From Roseibacillus persicicus (GTDB taxonomy: Bacteria > Verrucomicrobiota > Verrucomicrobiia > Verrucomicrobiales > Akkermansiaceae): 64,000 nucleotides of DNA. Below the pieces are notes generated by a model. It was given only the letters and a program-made list of their open reading frames with translations, made no database searches and was not told the origin of the DNA. Made by a program: the position numbers and the translations under genes. Of the stretch, positions 38,553 through 48,342 are shown piece by piece. Each line of letters starts with the position of its first letter. Position 1 is the first letter of the stretch. Where the stretch lies: the NCBI RefSeq assembly GCF_014651675.1, contig NZ_BMXI01000001.1:313968-377967 (forward strand), in the 5' to 3' direction.

Positions 38553-41027
38553 ATGAAGAGACTTTCCCATCTAGCCTGCACTCTCCTGTCGTTCTTTTGC
38601 TTTACGGCCCTCATCGAGGCACGGGAACGGGTCAGTTTCAATGAGGGTTGGCGCTTTCTCAATGAGGAAGCCGAGGAGGCGCAGTCTTCTTCCTTTGATG
38701 ACTCCCAATGGCGAACTCTCAACCTTCCGCATGACTGGGCGATCGAAGGCCCCTTCGATGTCAAATACAACGCCCGCTCCGGGGGTCTCCCTTTCCACGG
38801 CACAGGATGGTATCGCAAGACATTCGAAGTCCCCGCCGAACTGAAGAATAGCAAGGTCGCGGTGGAGTTTGATGGTGCGATGTATAATGCTCACGTCTGG
38901 ATCAACGACCATTTTCTGGGAGCCCGTCCTTTTGGCTACATTGGATTCGAGTATGACCTCACTCCCTATCTGAACTTTGGCTCTCGCAATGTCATCGCGG
39001 TCAAGCTCGCTCCGGAAGACCTCTCCTCCCGCTGGTATCCCGGGGCGGGGCTTTACCGCAATACCTGGCTGAACATCACCACCCCGGTTCGCGTTCCCCA
39101 CTGGGGCACCTTTGTCACCACCCCGACCATCAGCGACGAACTCGCTGAGGTCCGGGTGCGCACCGAGATTCTCTCCGAAGGGAAAAGTCCCGTAGCACTG
39201 CAACTGCACACTACGATCCTCGACCCCGAAGGTAAGGCCGTTTCGGAGACCTCTCTTCCGCTACACTTGCTCCCCGGCGAGACCAGAACCTACTCCCCGA
39301 CCCTGGAAGTCCCCCAACCCCAGCGCTGGGATGTGACGAATCCCGTCCTCTACACGGCTGTCACGCGCATCACCGATGGGAAGCTCGAGCTTGACCGCTA
39401 CGAGACACCCTTCGGCATTCGCACAGTGGAGTATCGCGCTGGCGAAGGCCTTATTCTCAACGGCAGACATGTCCGCATCAATGGCGTCTGCATGCATCAC
39501 GATTTGGGAGCCCTCGGTGCAGCGGTGAATATGCGGGCGACCGAACGACAGCTGGAGATCATGCAAGCCATGGGGGTCAACTCCATCCGAACCGCCCATA
39601 ACCCTCCCTCTCCCGAAGTCCTCGAGGTCTGCGACCGTCTGGGCTTGCTCGTGCAGGTGGAAGCCTTCGACTGCTGGCAAATGGCCAAGATCCCCAACGG
39701 CTACAACAAGTTCTTCGACGCCTGGCACGAACGCGATTTGCGCGATATGATCCGACGCGATCGGAACCATCCCTCGGTCATCATGTGGTCCATCGGCAAC
39801 GAGATCCTGGAGCAAGGCAAAAAGGACGGCTGGAAGCTCGCCCGTCACCTGCATCGGATTTGCAAAGACGAAGATCCGACACGACTGACCTCCGCGGGAT
39901 TCAACTACTACCCGGCAAGTGTCAAAAATGGTTTGGCGGCCGAGGTCGACATCCCGGGCCTCAATTACAAACCCCTCGCCTATGCTGAAGTCACCGCGCA
40001 ATACCCAGACTGGCACCTTCTGGCCTCCGAGACCTCCTCTTGCACCTCAACTCGCGGCGTCTACCACTTGCCGATTGAGAAATACAAAACCCACCCCAGC
40101 CTCCATGTGACCTCCTACGATTTGATCGGACCGTCCTGGGCCTATCCTCCTGATATCGAGTTCCGCTTCCTGGCGGAAACACCGTCCGTTCTCGGGGAAT
40201 ACATCTGGACAGGATTCGACTACCTCGGAGAGCCCACTCCGTATGGAGGACGAGACAACTCAACCAATGGCTATTGGAATGATGACTGGCCCGCACGCTC
40301 CTCTTCATTTGGCGCCGTCGACTTGTGCGGGTTTCCGAAGGATCGCTTCTTTCTCTATCAATCCCAATGGACCGATGTGAAGTACAAGCCCATGGTGCAT
40401 CTCCTGCCGCATTGGAATTGGGAAGGCATGGAAGGAAGGACCATCCCAGTCTACGTCTATACCAATGCGCCGGAGGCGGAACTGTTTCTCAATGGCAAAT
40501 CGCTGGGGCGTAAGAAAAAAGGTGCCGACACAACCGCCCTCAAGGTAGCCTTCAACAATTGGGACGAGGGAGACTACAACTCTCCCTATCGCCTCAGCTG
40601 GGACGTCCCCTATCAAGCGGGTGAACTTAAAACGATTGCTTACCTCGATGGCAAGGCGGTAGCCGAAAAGGCCTTTCAAACGGCGGGCTCTCCGGCAAAG
40701 CTCGCGCTCTCCCCCGACCGCTCGGTGATAGCGGCTGATGGTTCCGACCTCTCTTTTGTCACGATTCGCGTTCTGGATCAAAATGGAAACTTCTGCCCCT
40801 TGGCCAATGTTCAAGTCAACTTTAGGGTCGATGGTCCTGGCGAACTGATTGCAGTCGACAATGGTGACTCGGCTTCAACGGAATCTTTTCAAGCGCCAAC
40901 CCGCAAAACGTTCAACGGCTTGGCCCTCGCCGTCATCCGCAGCAAGAAGGGCGAAGCAGGCGCTATCAGCCTGACCGCAACCGCATCGAATCTCACCCCC
41001 ATTCACGTGGAGATCCAGAGCAAATAG
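38553..41027 (+). CDS. Exported glycoside hydrolase family 2 beta-galactosidase-like enzyme
   Basis: An 824-residue GH2 enzyme with a signal peptide (MKRLSHLACTLLSFFCFTAL). Domain order is GH2 sugar-binding jelly roll (about 28-190, with NLPHDWAIEGPF and WYPGAGLYRNTW), Ig-like GH2 domain (about 195-300), TIM-barrel (about 305-600), and C-terminal Ig-like domains of the DUF4982 and invasin-like type (LSPDRSVIAADGSDLSF). The acid/base glutamate is E417 in MWSIGNEILEQ. The nucleophile is probably E493 in LLASETSSCTSTRG, before GEYIWTGFDYLGEPTPYG. Members cleave terminal beta-galactosides or related beta-glycosides of plant or algal glycans. Export suggests periplasmic or surface action on oligosaccharides. 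The family is secure; the exact sugar is not. Confidence 0.92.
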   Translation: MKRLSHLACTLLSFFCFTALIEARERVSFNEGWRFLNEEAEEAQSSSFDDSQWRTLNLPHDWAIEGPFDVKYNARSGGLPFHGTGWYRKTFEVPAELKNSKVAVEFDGAMYNAHVWINDHFLGARPFGYIGFEYDLTPYLNFGSRNVIAVKLAPEDLSSRWYPGAGLYRNTWLNITTPVRVPHWGTFVTTPTISDELAEVRVRTEILSEGKSPVALQLHTTILDPEGKAVSETSLPLHLLPGETRTYSPTLEVPQPQRWDVTNPVLYTAVTRITDGKLELDRYETPFGIRTVEYRAGEGLILNGRHVRINGVCMHHDLGALGAAVNMRATERQLEIMQAMGVNSIRTAHNPPSPEVLEVCDRLGLLVQVEAFDCWQMAKIPNGYNKFFDAWHERDLRDMIRRDRNHPSVIMWSIGNEILEQGKKDGWKLARHLHRICKDEDPTRLTSAGFNYYPASVKNGLAAEVDIPGLNYKPLAYAEVTAQYPDWHLLASETSSCTSTRGVYHLPIEKYKTHPSLHVTSYDLIGPSWAYPPDIEFRFLAETPSVLGEYIWTGFDYLGEPTPYGGRDNSTNGYWNDDWPARSSSFGAVDLCGFPKDRFFLYQSQWTDVKYKPMVHLLPHWNWEGMEGRTIPVYVYTNAPEAELFLNGKSLGRKKKGADTTALKVAFNNWDEGDYNSPYRLSWDVPYQAGELKTIAYLDGKAVAEKAFQTAGSPAKLALSPDRSVIAADGSDLSFVTIRVLDQNGNFCPLANVQVNFRVDGPGELIAVDNGDSASTESFQAPTRKTFNGLALAVIRSKKGEAGAISLTATASNLTPIHVEIQSK

Positions 41028-41154
41028 CATCCTCCATCCTTGGAAATACTAATTCTCTAGTAGATAAGAACGCTCGAGAAAAATCCTCGCTGGCAATCCA
41101 GTTGCCATCTCCCGCCGCGAAGATTGCCCCGGCCTTCCACGCTATTTCATGAAC

Positions 41155-41196
41155 CAAAAAAGCGATTTGGGACGAAATTGCCCCAAATCGCTTTTT
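41155..41196. terminator. Bidirectional rho-independent terminator
   Basis: A strong stem pairs AAAAAAGCGATTTGGG (about 41155-41171) with CCCAAATCGCTTTTT (about 41182-41196) around a ~10-base loop. Poly-A on one side and poly-T on the other allow use in both directions. It ends the beta-galactosidase transcript and the convergent PEP-CTERM gene at 41216. Confidence 0.9.
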
Positions 41197-41215
41197 ACCA
41201 TGAGAAAAGCTAAAA

Positions 41216-41998
41216 CTAGCGCCGTCTGCGAGCAAAACCTAACAAACCGAAGAATCCTAACAAGGCAATCGAAGGCTCGGGAATCGAGCTGGTCAACACT
41301 GCTCGGTCTACTTCGAATTTGGTCAAGTCAGCAGCCGAGGTGAACTGATATTCTGTGCCCATATTCAGATACCAAGTGCTCTGGCCGCTGAGGGCAGACA
41401 AATCCTGTCCCAGAGAACTATCCGTCCATACCACGGCATTGGATGCATCGTAGACATTATAGAGGATGTCGTAGCCAGTCGCCGCCTTGGTGATGGTGAG
41501 CTCGGAGGTGAACCAGTCGCTGGTCGCACTCGTGGCGGTAGCCAGCCCAATCTCGGAAATCGAATTCCATCCGCCGAATTTCCAAGTTCCAGGTGAGGAG
41601 AGCGCAGCTCCCCAGATTGCCCCGCCCGAGCTCGTCTGGCGTCGCGTCCACATGGCTTTGGCAACCGATCCATCCCCGCCGGCTATTGCCAGACGAGTCG
41701 CGTATTGGTTTTCCAGCGTAAGACCGGTAGCGCCCGCTTCCACGCGTTGCACAATCGAAGCAGTGACGAAATCACCCACATTCACTGGCGCGGGAACGCC
41801 CGTCGACAACGTCAGAAGTTGGGATGCGGAGCTCGTCTCGGCTATTCCTGAGGCCGTCGACCAATCCGGATTGGCGGACCATCCCGAGAGTTCGTCCATC
41901 TCATCCGTGACCGTCACTGCGGCGACTCCCGTGTTGACCAGGGCCACACAGGCCAATCCAGTCAGGTTCAAGCCTGACCATTTCAAATTTTTCATCAT
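41216..41998 (-). CDS. PEP-CTERM protein, ~260 aa
   Basis: An exported protein with an N-terminal signal (MMKNLKWSGLNLTGLACVAL, cut near GVAA) and a PEP-CTERM end (SIPEPSIALLGFFGLLGFA then RRRR). The body is beta-rich, with VTDEMDELSGWSANPDW, TASIVQRVEAGATGLTL and TWYLNMGTEYQFTSAA, giving the impression of a jelly-roll domain. Either Met of the MM pair may be the start. It and the next gene (42152-42973) are both PEP-CTERM genes on the minus strand with 153 bases between them, but they are not close paralogues. Confidence 0.82.
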   Translation of the reverse strand: MMKNLKWSGLNLTGLACVALVNTGVAAVTVTDEMDELSGWSANPDWSTASGIAETSSASQLLTLSTGVPAPVNVGDFVTASIVQRVEAGATGLTLENQYATRLAIAGGDGSVAKAMWTRRQTSSGGAIWGAALSSPGTWKFGGWNSISEIGLATATSATSDWFTSELTITKAATGYDILYNVYDASNAVVWTDSSLGQDLSALSGQSTWYLNMGTEYQFTSAADLTKFEVDRAVLTSSIPEPSIALLGFFGLLGFARRRR

Positions 41999-42151
41999 AA
42001 GTTTTAAAAATCGCTCTCGGGGCGAGATGTCCTGAGAGACCAGCTCCGTGTAAGAGCGCGAGTTTTTCTCTAAATTCTCTTCCCACTTCAACAAGAGCCC
42101 CGCCGTTCACGACGGGACTCCTGAAACAATGCTATGAAAATTCGCTCGAAC

Positions 42152-42973
42152 CTATCGGCGACGGCGAGCGATCAACAATCCGCCCAGACCCAGCAACAAA
42201 GCGGAAGAAGGCTCGGGGACTGGATTCACCATCACACTGTAGTCACTCACCGTCACTGAGCCGAACGGAGGAGTGGCGACCCCTCCCGAACCTGCACTGG
42301 AGGGAAGAGCCTGCATTCCCCCCAAAATACCTCCGCCATCACTGTCGGTATCCAGGTCACTAGCCACTGCGCCCTCGCCATTGGCCACATAGTTCAGCGC
42401 AAAGGTGCCGGCCGAACCGGATAGGGAGGCTTCAACCGAGTAGGTATCTGCGGCAGTCTTCGTAAAGATAGTTTGCATCGTCCAAGTCGTGGAACCGAGG
42501 GTGGAAGCGTCTCCGACTGTGATGCTGGAAGTCCCAGCGCCCTCAATCCCCTGATTCCCCCTGAAGACCAAATTTCCGCTACCGGGAGAATAAAAAAGAC
42601 CAGCCGCCAGACCATAGGCAAAGGACTGAACCCCCTGCTGGTGGGACATTCCAAGTTGAAGAATCCCCTCCTCGAACGAAGCGATATCGGTGGACGGAGT
42701 CGTGAAGCCAGTGAGCGAAAAGGTTGCCGTGATCTCCATGCTCTCGCCAATGTCCGTGCTTCCCAGCACGCTGGTATTGTGCGCGCGAATGAAAGCTCCG
42801 CTGGTATTGGAGACATTGCCAGAGCCGTCGGCCTGCCATTGACCTTGGGCAACCCAATTGTCCTGACCGTCCAAGTTGCCAGCAGTAAAACCGGGAGTAA
42901 AGGTGGTCGAATAAGTGGCTGCAGACACCACGAGAGTGGATGCCCCCAGAGAAGCGATGATGGGTATTTTCAT
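42152..42973 (-). CDS. PEP-CTERM protein, 273 aa
   Basis: A signal peptide (MKIPIIASLGASTLVVSAA) precedes a jelly-roll-like lectin domain (TFTPGFTAGNLDGQDNWVAQ, FIRAHNTSVLG, IASFEEGILQLGMS, IFTKTAADTYSVEASL). The C-terminal PEP-CTERM is VPEPSSALLLGLGGLLIA followed by RRRR. The concanavalin-like layout with a GQDNW motif is common in PEP-CTERM proteins of this phylum and may bind glycans. A weak hairpin (CCCGCCG and CGACGGG near 42098-42115) follows the stop without a T-run. Divergent from the DUF1800 gene. Confidence 0.83.
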   Translation of the reverse strand: MKIPIIASLGASTLVVSAATYSTTFTPGFTAGNLDGQDNWVAQGQWQADGSGNVSNTSGAFIRAHNTSVLGSTDIGESMEITATFSLTGFTTPSTDIASFEEGILQLGMSHQQGVQSFAYGLAAGLFYSPGSGNLVFRGNQGIEGAGTSSITVGDASTLGSTTWTMQTIFTKTAADTYSVEASLSGSAGTFALNYVANGEGAVASDLDTDSDGGGILGGMQALPSSAGSGGVATPPFGSVTVSDYSVMVNPVPEPSSALLLGLGGLLIARRRR

Positions 42974-43227
42974 GTTTTAGAAGGAACTGGAATTCCCCCG
43001 AAAGAGTCCTTCGGGTAACGGGGTGATGTTCGGCAGACCGTTTGCCGTGCAGCTTTCTGAAAAAAAATGTTTTCTGCCCGCTGCTTCCTTCCTCTCTATC
43101 CCCTCAGTATACAGCGAATGTGAGCGTGACGAGAATTGTGCACATCTTACCGCTGCCGAGACATTCCCTATGATGGGTCCCGTGCCGATATACGGCTCAA
43201 CCCTCGAAGATTCCTCTTTATTCTGCC
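42974..43227. promoter_or_regulatory. Divergent intergenic region before the DUF1800 gene
   Basis: About 250 bases between divergent starts. An open frame on the plus strand crosses it but is judged a shadow of the DUF1800 gene. No hairpin or recognised operator is seen. Confidence 0.35.
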
Positions 43228-46200
43228 GTGAAGATTTCCCAATCCATGCCTCCCCGGCCCAAGGTCATGTCCTGCGCAATTGCCGCTTTGGCAATTCAGA
43301 CCATCAGCGCGACCCCAGTGACCGTATTCGACGCCTCCTTCACCTCTTCGGAAGGCTTTTCCAACGGGGTCGCAACCAATACTGCCGCAGGAACCGCAAA
43401 GATGCAAAGCCAGGGCAACGCGACCATTTCCAATGCCGCTGGGTCGGGACTCTACAATCTCTCGGGGGGAAATGAGGGAGGCAATTATGCTCGTTCCGTT
43501 TTTGGGCTCGATGACAGCGACACCTTTGATGAAGCGTTGGTCTCCGGATTGTCGATTGGCTCGACCATCACCTTCACCGCCACCGGAGTCACCATCCCTG
43601 CAGTCGAAAAGCCAGACGGCAACAATAACGTCCTCGTCTTCGGGCTGGCGAACCTCCACACAGGCAATCCGACTGGCTCCTCGGGATCATCGGGAGCAGG
43701 CGCGCGTATTTTTGTCGATGCGGGGGGCAATATCAAGGCCGCCACCGCCACCTCCTTCAATCCTCCCAACAATACCCACGTTGATACCACGATCGATTTG
43801 GGGGAAAAATTCAATCTCACCGTTGTTCTCACCTCCAATGGAGACGGGAGCTTCGCAGTCGAACAATTCTACAATGGGATCAGTCGCTATCAAGATGCCG
43901 CCGTTTTTCCTGATTTTGACAAATTGGGAACGGATGCTTCGGGAATATTTCAAGCGCAGGGAGACAACGCGCCAAACTCTGAGCCTCCTATTACGGTGGA
44001 GGCCATTTCGCTGGTTTACGAAACGGCACTCCCTCCAACCCCTCCCCATGGAATCACCACCGCTCCTGCCGACCAGGATCTCGATGGCAACGGGCTACCT
44101 GATGTTTGGGAAGCTCTCTATCGGGCCAAGGGAGTCGACCCCCAGGCAGACTCGGACGGCGACGGGCTCAGCAACTTGCAGGAAGCCTCTTTCGGAACAG
44201 ACCCCTTCGATCCCTATAGCAATTTCACTCTGGACATCACGCGAAAGGGCGAAAACGAAGTCACTCTCTCCTGGAGTTCACTGCCCTCTAGGACTGGCAT
44301 TTTACAAAACTCGACAGACCTGGGGGACACCCAGATTTGGGCGCCCCACGGCGGCACCGCCTCTCTCTCCGACGGACGTTGGCAGCTCGACATCCCCTCC
44401 CCCGATCCCGCTCAATTCTTCCGAGTCGAAAGCACCGCCTTGGACTCGGACAATGATGGGGTGCAAGACTGGTTGGAACCCCTGCTGGGCTTCTCGACTA
44501 CCTCCGACGCATCGGTTTATCAGGGCCAATCTTACGACACCACCGGGGATGGCACCCGCGACACCGTTCTCTCCGGTGATTTGGCCGCTTTCAATGAAAT
44601 CTATCGCAGTCCCGAACCAGGGAAAAGTCTGACCAAGGCCCAAGCCGCCCGCCTTCTCCTTCAAACAACCTTCGGACCGGGCAACATGGCGCAGGTAAAC
44701 CTCGTTGCCAACATCGGGGCGGAGGCTTGGCTGGACCAACAGATTGCGACTCCCCCAAGCTACACCCAACCCTATATCGATGCCATCAAGGCCGACCTTC
44801 TGGCCGAACCGAAATACCAATGGACCAGCGACAGTCTTTCTGGGTATTGGATCAATGGAGGCGGAGGGAGCAATCCCTATGTCGGTGGACCCAACTTCCC
44901 CACCGCCTGGTTGCGGTCCACTCTACAAGGACAAGACCAGCTGCGCCAGCGAGTGGCTTGGGCCCTCTCTCAGATCCTCGTGACCTCCCGCTATGGCGCC
45001 AATCTGGGCAATCAGCCCCGGGCCATTGCCAACTACTATGATATGATGATCGAGGGAGCTTTCGGCAATTTCAACGACCTTCTCCTCCAAGTATCCCTCC
45101 ATCCGTTGATGGGCAACTATCTCAGTCACCTTGGCAATCAAGTGGCAGACCCTGCCATCGGCCGCTACCCGGATGAAAACTATGCTCGCGAGATTATGCA
45201 GCTTTTTTCCATTGGTCTCTGGGAACTCAATCCCGACGGCACCCGCAAGCTGGATGAAAATGGCGAACCCATCCCGACCTACGACAATGAAGACATCACC
45301 AACGTCGCGGAAGTGTTTACCGGAGTGAGCTATGCTTCGAACAACTTCGGTGGCGGCTGGAGAGATGACGGCGACAACGAGAACCAGTGGATGACCACCC
45401 CGATGAAGATCTTTGCCTCGCACCATGACTGGACGGAGAAAAAGATCCCGGCTGGAGTCGATGCCAACGGCAACCGAATCTATCAAACTATCCCAGCCAA
45501 TCCGAACGGCAATGACTCCGCAGCTCTTGCAGAGGTGGAAACCGTAGTCGACACCCTTGTCTCACACCCCAACTGCGCGCCTTTCATCTGTCGGCAGCTG
45601 ATCCAATTCCTCGTCACCTCGAACCCTTCTCCAGATTATGTCCAGCGCATTGCCTCGGTCTTTGTCGACAATGGCTCTGGCGAGACCGGCGACTTGGAAG
45701 CGGTGGTAAAAGCGATCTACCTCGATGACGAGGCGCGCAATCCACTCAACCATCTCTCCACCCCCCACTTCGGGCATTTTCGCGAGCCAACCATTCGCAC
45801 GGTTCATCTCGCCCGCATTCTCAAGCTCGACCGTCATGACGAAATTCTCTGGTGGGACTGGGGCTATTACGACGATCAATCGCTGCAAGAACCCATGGCG
45901 GCCCCCTCCGTCTTCAACTACTACCGCCCAGACTTCCGCCTCTTCGGATCTCTTGCCGAGAACGAGCTCGACTCACCAGCCTTGGGAATCGTCAACTCCT
46001 ACTCCTCCATCTCCTTCACCAACTACCTTTGGAAAATCTGCGAAGAAGGTATCGAGCAACCCAACAACGCTCATTCTTTCTGGGACAACAAGACTTTCCC
46101 TCCCGACTGGACCGAGCTGACCGCTTTGGCCAGTGACGTGCCCTCCATCCTCGACCACCTGTCGATACTCTTCTGTGGAGGAACCCTGGGGGCTCAATCC

Positions 46201-46308
46201 AGAGAGACCATCAGCACCATCCTCCAGTCCGAGCCCGATCTCACCGACCGCGCCAGACTTGCCGTTTTCCTCGTTCTCATTTCTCCCGAAGGCACCTGCC
46301 TCAAGTAA
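43228..46308 (+). CDS. Exported DUF1800 protein with N-terminal lectin-like and calcium-loop regions, 1,026 aa
   Basis: The first ~270 residues after the signal region (SCAIAALAIQTISA) are beta-rich and lectin-like (FDASFTSSEGFSNG). Residues ~283-335 contain two calcium-type loops (DQDLDGNGLPDVWEALY and DSDGDGLSNLQEASFGTDP). From ~465 to the end is a DUF1800 domain: AARLLLQTTFGPG, WLDQQI, QLRQRVAWALSQILV, YYDMMIEGAFGNF, NYAREIMQLFSIGLWELNPDG, ITNVAEVFTG and FICRQLIQFLV. DUF1800 genes are regularly followed by DUF1501 genes, as here after 20 bases. The joint function is not established. A GTG at 43228 gives MKISQ; ATG 43246 or 43267 are alternative starts. Confidence 0.88.
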   Translation: MKISQSMPPRPKVMSCAIAALAIQTISATPVTVFDASFTSSEGFSNGVATNTAAGTAKMQSQGNATISNAAGSGLYNLSGGNEGGNYARSVFGLDDSDTFDEALVSGLSIGSTITFTATGVTIPAVEKPDGNNNVLVFGLANLHTGNPTGSSGSSGAGARIFVDAGGNIKAATATSFNPPNNTHVDTTIDLGEKFNLTVVLTSNGDGSFAVEQFYNGISRYQDAAVFPDFDKLGTDASGIFQAQGDNAPNSEPPITVEAISLVYETALPPTPPHGITTAPADQDLDGNGLPDVWEALYRAKGVDPQADSDGDGLSNLQEASFGTDPFDPYSNFTLDITRKGENEVTLSWSSLPSRTGILQNSTDLGDTQIWAPHGGTASLSDGRWQLDIPSPDPAQFFRVESTALDSDNDGVQDWLEPLLGFSTTSDASVYQGQSYDTTGDGTRDTVLSGDLAAFNEIYRSPEPGKSLTKAQAARLLLQTTFGPGNMAQVNLVANIGAEAWLDQQIATPPSYTQPYIDAIKADLLAEPKYQWTSDSLSGYWINGGGGSNPYVGGPNFPTAWLRSTLQGQDQLRQRVAWALSQILVTSRYGANLGNQPRAIANYYDMMIEGAFGNFNDLLLQVSLHPLMGNYLSHLGNQVADPAIGRYPDENYAREIMQLFSIGLWELNPDGTRKLDENGEPIPTYDNEDITNVAEVFTGVSYASNNFGGGWRDDGDNENQWMTTPMKIFASHHDWTEKKIPAGVDANGNRIYQTIPANPNGNDSAALAEVETVVDTLVSHPNCAPFICRQLIQFLVTSNPSPDYVQRIASVFVDNGSGETGDLEAVVKAIYLDDEARNPLNHLSTPHFGHFREPTIRTVHLARILKLDRHDEILWWDWGYYDDQSLQEPMAAPSVFNYYRPDFRLFGSLAENELDSPALGIVNSYSSISFTNYLWKICEEGIEQPNNAHSFWDNKTFPPDWTELTALASDVPSILDHLSILFCGGTLGAQSRETISTILQSEPDLTDRARLAVFLVLISPEGTCLK

Positions 46309-46328
46309 GCCCAGTCCCGCTCATTGAT

Positions 46329-47789
46329 ATGAAATCCCTCAAATCCAGGCGCCAATTTCTCGGCGAGGCTTCTTGCGCCTCCATTGGCTGCATCTCAACT
46401 CTCTCCAGCCTGCTTAATCTCAAGTTGGCGAACCAAGCCGCCGCTTCCAGCCTTACCGCCGGTGACGATTGCAAAACTCTTGTTTGCGTTCTCTTGGCCG
46501 GAGGCTGCGACACCTTCAACCTCCTCGTCCGTCGCGACGCGGAGTATGATACCTACGCTGCCTCCCGAACCAATATGGCGCTGGGGCACAATGCGGGAGG
46601 AGCCAGTGCGTTGCTGAATCTCAATCAAGCTCCCGACAACGACGGCAACCAGTATGGTCTCCACCCGTCGTGCCCGGAGCTGGCAGAGATGTTCAATGGC
46701 ACCGGTGCCTTTTCAGGCCACGGCCGACGACTCTCTTTCGTGGCCAACATCGGCACCTTGGTGCAGCCCCTCACGGTGGCGCAATACACCGATCCCAACA
46801 ATACCGTCCCTGTACCCAAGTCTCTCTTCTCCCATATCGACCAAATCAATCAGTGGCAAACTTCCCTTCCTCAGGGCATTCCCGAACTCACCGGCTGGGC
46901 CGGACGCATGGCCGATCTCCTTCACTCCAGCTACAATACCGAAGCCACTTCGATGTCCATCTCCTTGGCTGGAAATAACGTCTTTCAAATCGGGAAGCAG
47001 ACCCTCCAGCTCGCCATCACGAGCAACGGAGCACTTCTTCCCTCTGGAAATACCCCCAGTCTGAATTCGACCACCGGCCGTAAGAATCTCGGAATCGATA
47101 GCCTGATCAGCGCGACTTACAACAACATGATTCAGGACGCCTTCGCCAGCCATATGCGTTCGTCCTTCAACGCCCAAGAGGCTTTTAAAGCAGTCTACGA
47201 CGCTATCGACACCTCGTCTGTCCCAAGTGCCCTCGAGGACACTCTCAATAGCAGCAATATCGGCAAACAACTTTATACGGCGGCGAAGACCATCAAGGCT
47301 CGCCAAGAACTCGGATTGCGACGCAACACGATCTTCATCCAACGAGGAGGCTGGGATCATCATGGCGAACTGCTCAATACCCAGGCCGGAATGCTCGCCG
47401 AGCTGTCTGAGGCCATCGCCGCCTATCAGCAGGTGCTCGAAATTTTCGGGGTGGCCGAAGACGTCATTTCTTTCACCGCTTCAGATTTCGGCCGGACGCT
47501 TCGTTCCAATGGTCGGGGAACTGATCACGCTTGGGGAGGCAATCAGATGATCTGGGGCGCTCCTGTGGCAGCGGGAAAAGTTCACGGTACTTTTCCCGAC
47601 TTGGCGCTCAGTGAAAATGGAGGAGCGGATGATATCGGACTCGGCGGACGAATCCTTCCGACTACCTCCACTGATAAGTTCTTTGGCGAGATGGCCACAT
47701 GGTTTGGCGTAGGCTCCGGGGATATGCCAGCGGTGCTTCCCAATCTAAGCAACTTTTCGACCGAACCAGACCTCAACTTGCTGGGTTAG
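46329..47789 (+). CDS. Tat-exported DUF1501 protein
   Basis: A 486-residue protein with a twin-arginine signal (KSRRQFLGEASCASIGC) and the DUF1501 layout: CVLLAGGCDTFNLLV, YGLHPSCPELAEMF, GHGRRLSFVANIGTLVQPL, IDQINQWQTSLPQG, RGGWDHHGELLNTQ and TASDFGRTLRSNGRGTDHAWGG. The histidines and aspartates resemble the metal site of the alkaline-phosphatase/sulfatase-like fold to which DUF1501 is related, so a hydrolase is possible. Tat export would suit a metal cofactor loaded in the cytoplasm. The gene is the partner of the DUF1800 gene upstream, in the same transcript. Confidence 0.9.
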   Translation: MKSLKSRRQFLGEASCASIGCISTLSSLLNLKLANQAAASSLTAGDDCKTLVCVLLAGGCDTFNLLVRRDAEYDTYAASRTNMALGHNAGGASALLNLNQAPDNDGNQYGLHPSCPELAEMFNGTGAFSGHGRRLSFVANIGTLVQPLTVAQYTDPNNTVPVPKSLFSHIDQINQWQTSLPQGIPELTGWAGRMADLLHSSYNTEATSMSISLAGNNVFQIGKQTLQLAITSNGALLPSGNTPSLNSTTGRKNLGIDSLISATYNNMIQDAFASHMRSSFNAQEAFKAVYDAIDTSSVPSALEDTLNSSNIGKQLYTAAKTIKARQELGLRRNTIFIQRGGWDHHGELLNTQAGMLAELSEAIAAYQQVLEIFGVAEDVISFTASDFGRTLRSNGRGTDHAWGGNQMIWGAPVAAGKVHGTFPDLALSENGGADDIGLGGRILPTTSTDKFFGEMATWFGVGSGDMPAVLPNLSNFSTEPDLNLLG

Positions 47790-47873
47790 CATCACCGCTA
47801 TCGCTTGGCCTGTAACCGAGCGAGCCGCCCTCGACGGCTGGTGGTTTAAGCGTCTAACGAAACATTCTCCGGA

Positions 47874-48038
47874 CTAATCGCTCCGATGAAAGGTCGCGAT
47901 GCACAGAAATAATGCGACCATCAAGAAGATGGCAGCCAGTAACTGGGCAGGTGCGGCCGCAAAACCCACCCACTCCGAGAATCCCAAGGTGGCGACCAAT
48001 GTTGCCACGATCAAAAAGATATAGGTCCATGTATTCAT
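47874..48038 (-). CDS. DUF1328 (YtjA-like) small membrane protein, 54 aa
   Basis: The minus-strand frame encodes a 54-residue product. It begins MNTWTYIFLIVATLVATLG, continues FSEWVGFAAAPAQLLA, then has a second hydrophobic segment AIFLMVALFLCIATF and ends HRSD. Two TM helices with a short GFxxxxG-A-A linker fit the DUF1328 family, usually 50-60 residues long and often near stress genes. It lies between the DUF1501 gene and a ferritin-like gene. The shorter length makes it easy to miss; a competing 70-codon frame on the same strand has no family resemblance. Confidence 0.75.
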   Translation of the reverse strand: MNTWTYIFLIVATLVATLGFSEWVGFAAAPAQLLAAIFLMVALFLCIATFHRSD

Positions 48039-48342
48039 AACTCAGTAAACGCAGAACCCGTTCCAACGATTTTTACGCCTAGTTTTCTGAGTCTGACCGC
48101 GCTCTAACCAAGTATTGGCAGTTGATTGGCGCTCAATGGCACCAATGCAAATCCTCAAGCAAGCGTGGATCCGAATACTGCCCAATGCACGATTGCGAAG
48201 CTCCATATTGCGCATTCTGCATGGAAAAAACAGCCTTTCTCCCCGCTACACCTGACCGTGCGCGCCTCTATTCCCTGATAGCTCCAGCAAAAAGCCGATC
48301 CCACCACAGACTGGCAAGGCCTGAGCTAAAGTATGAGGTAAC

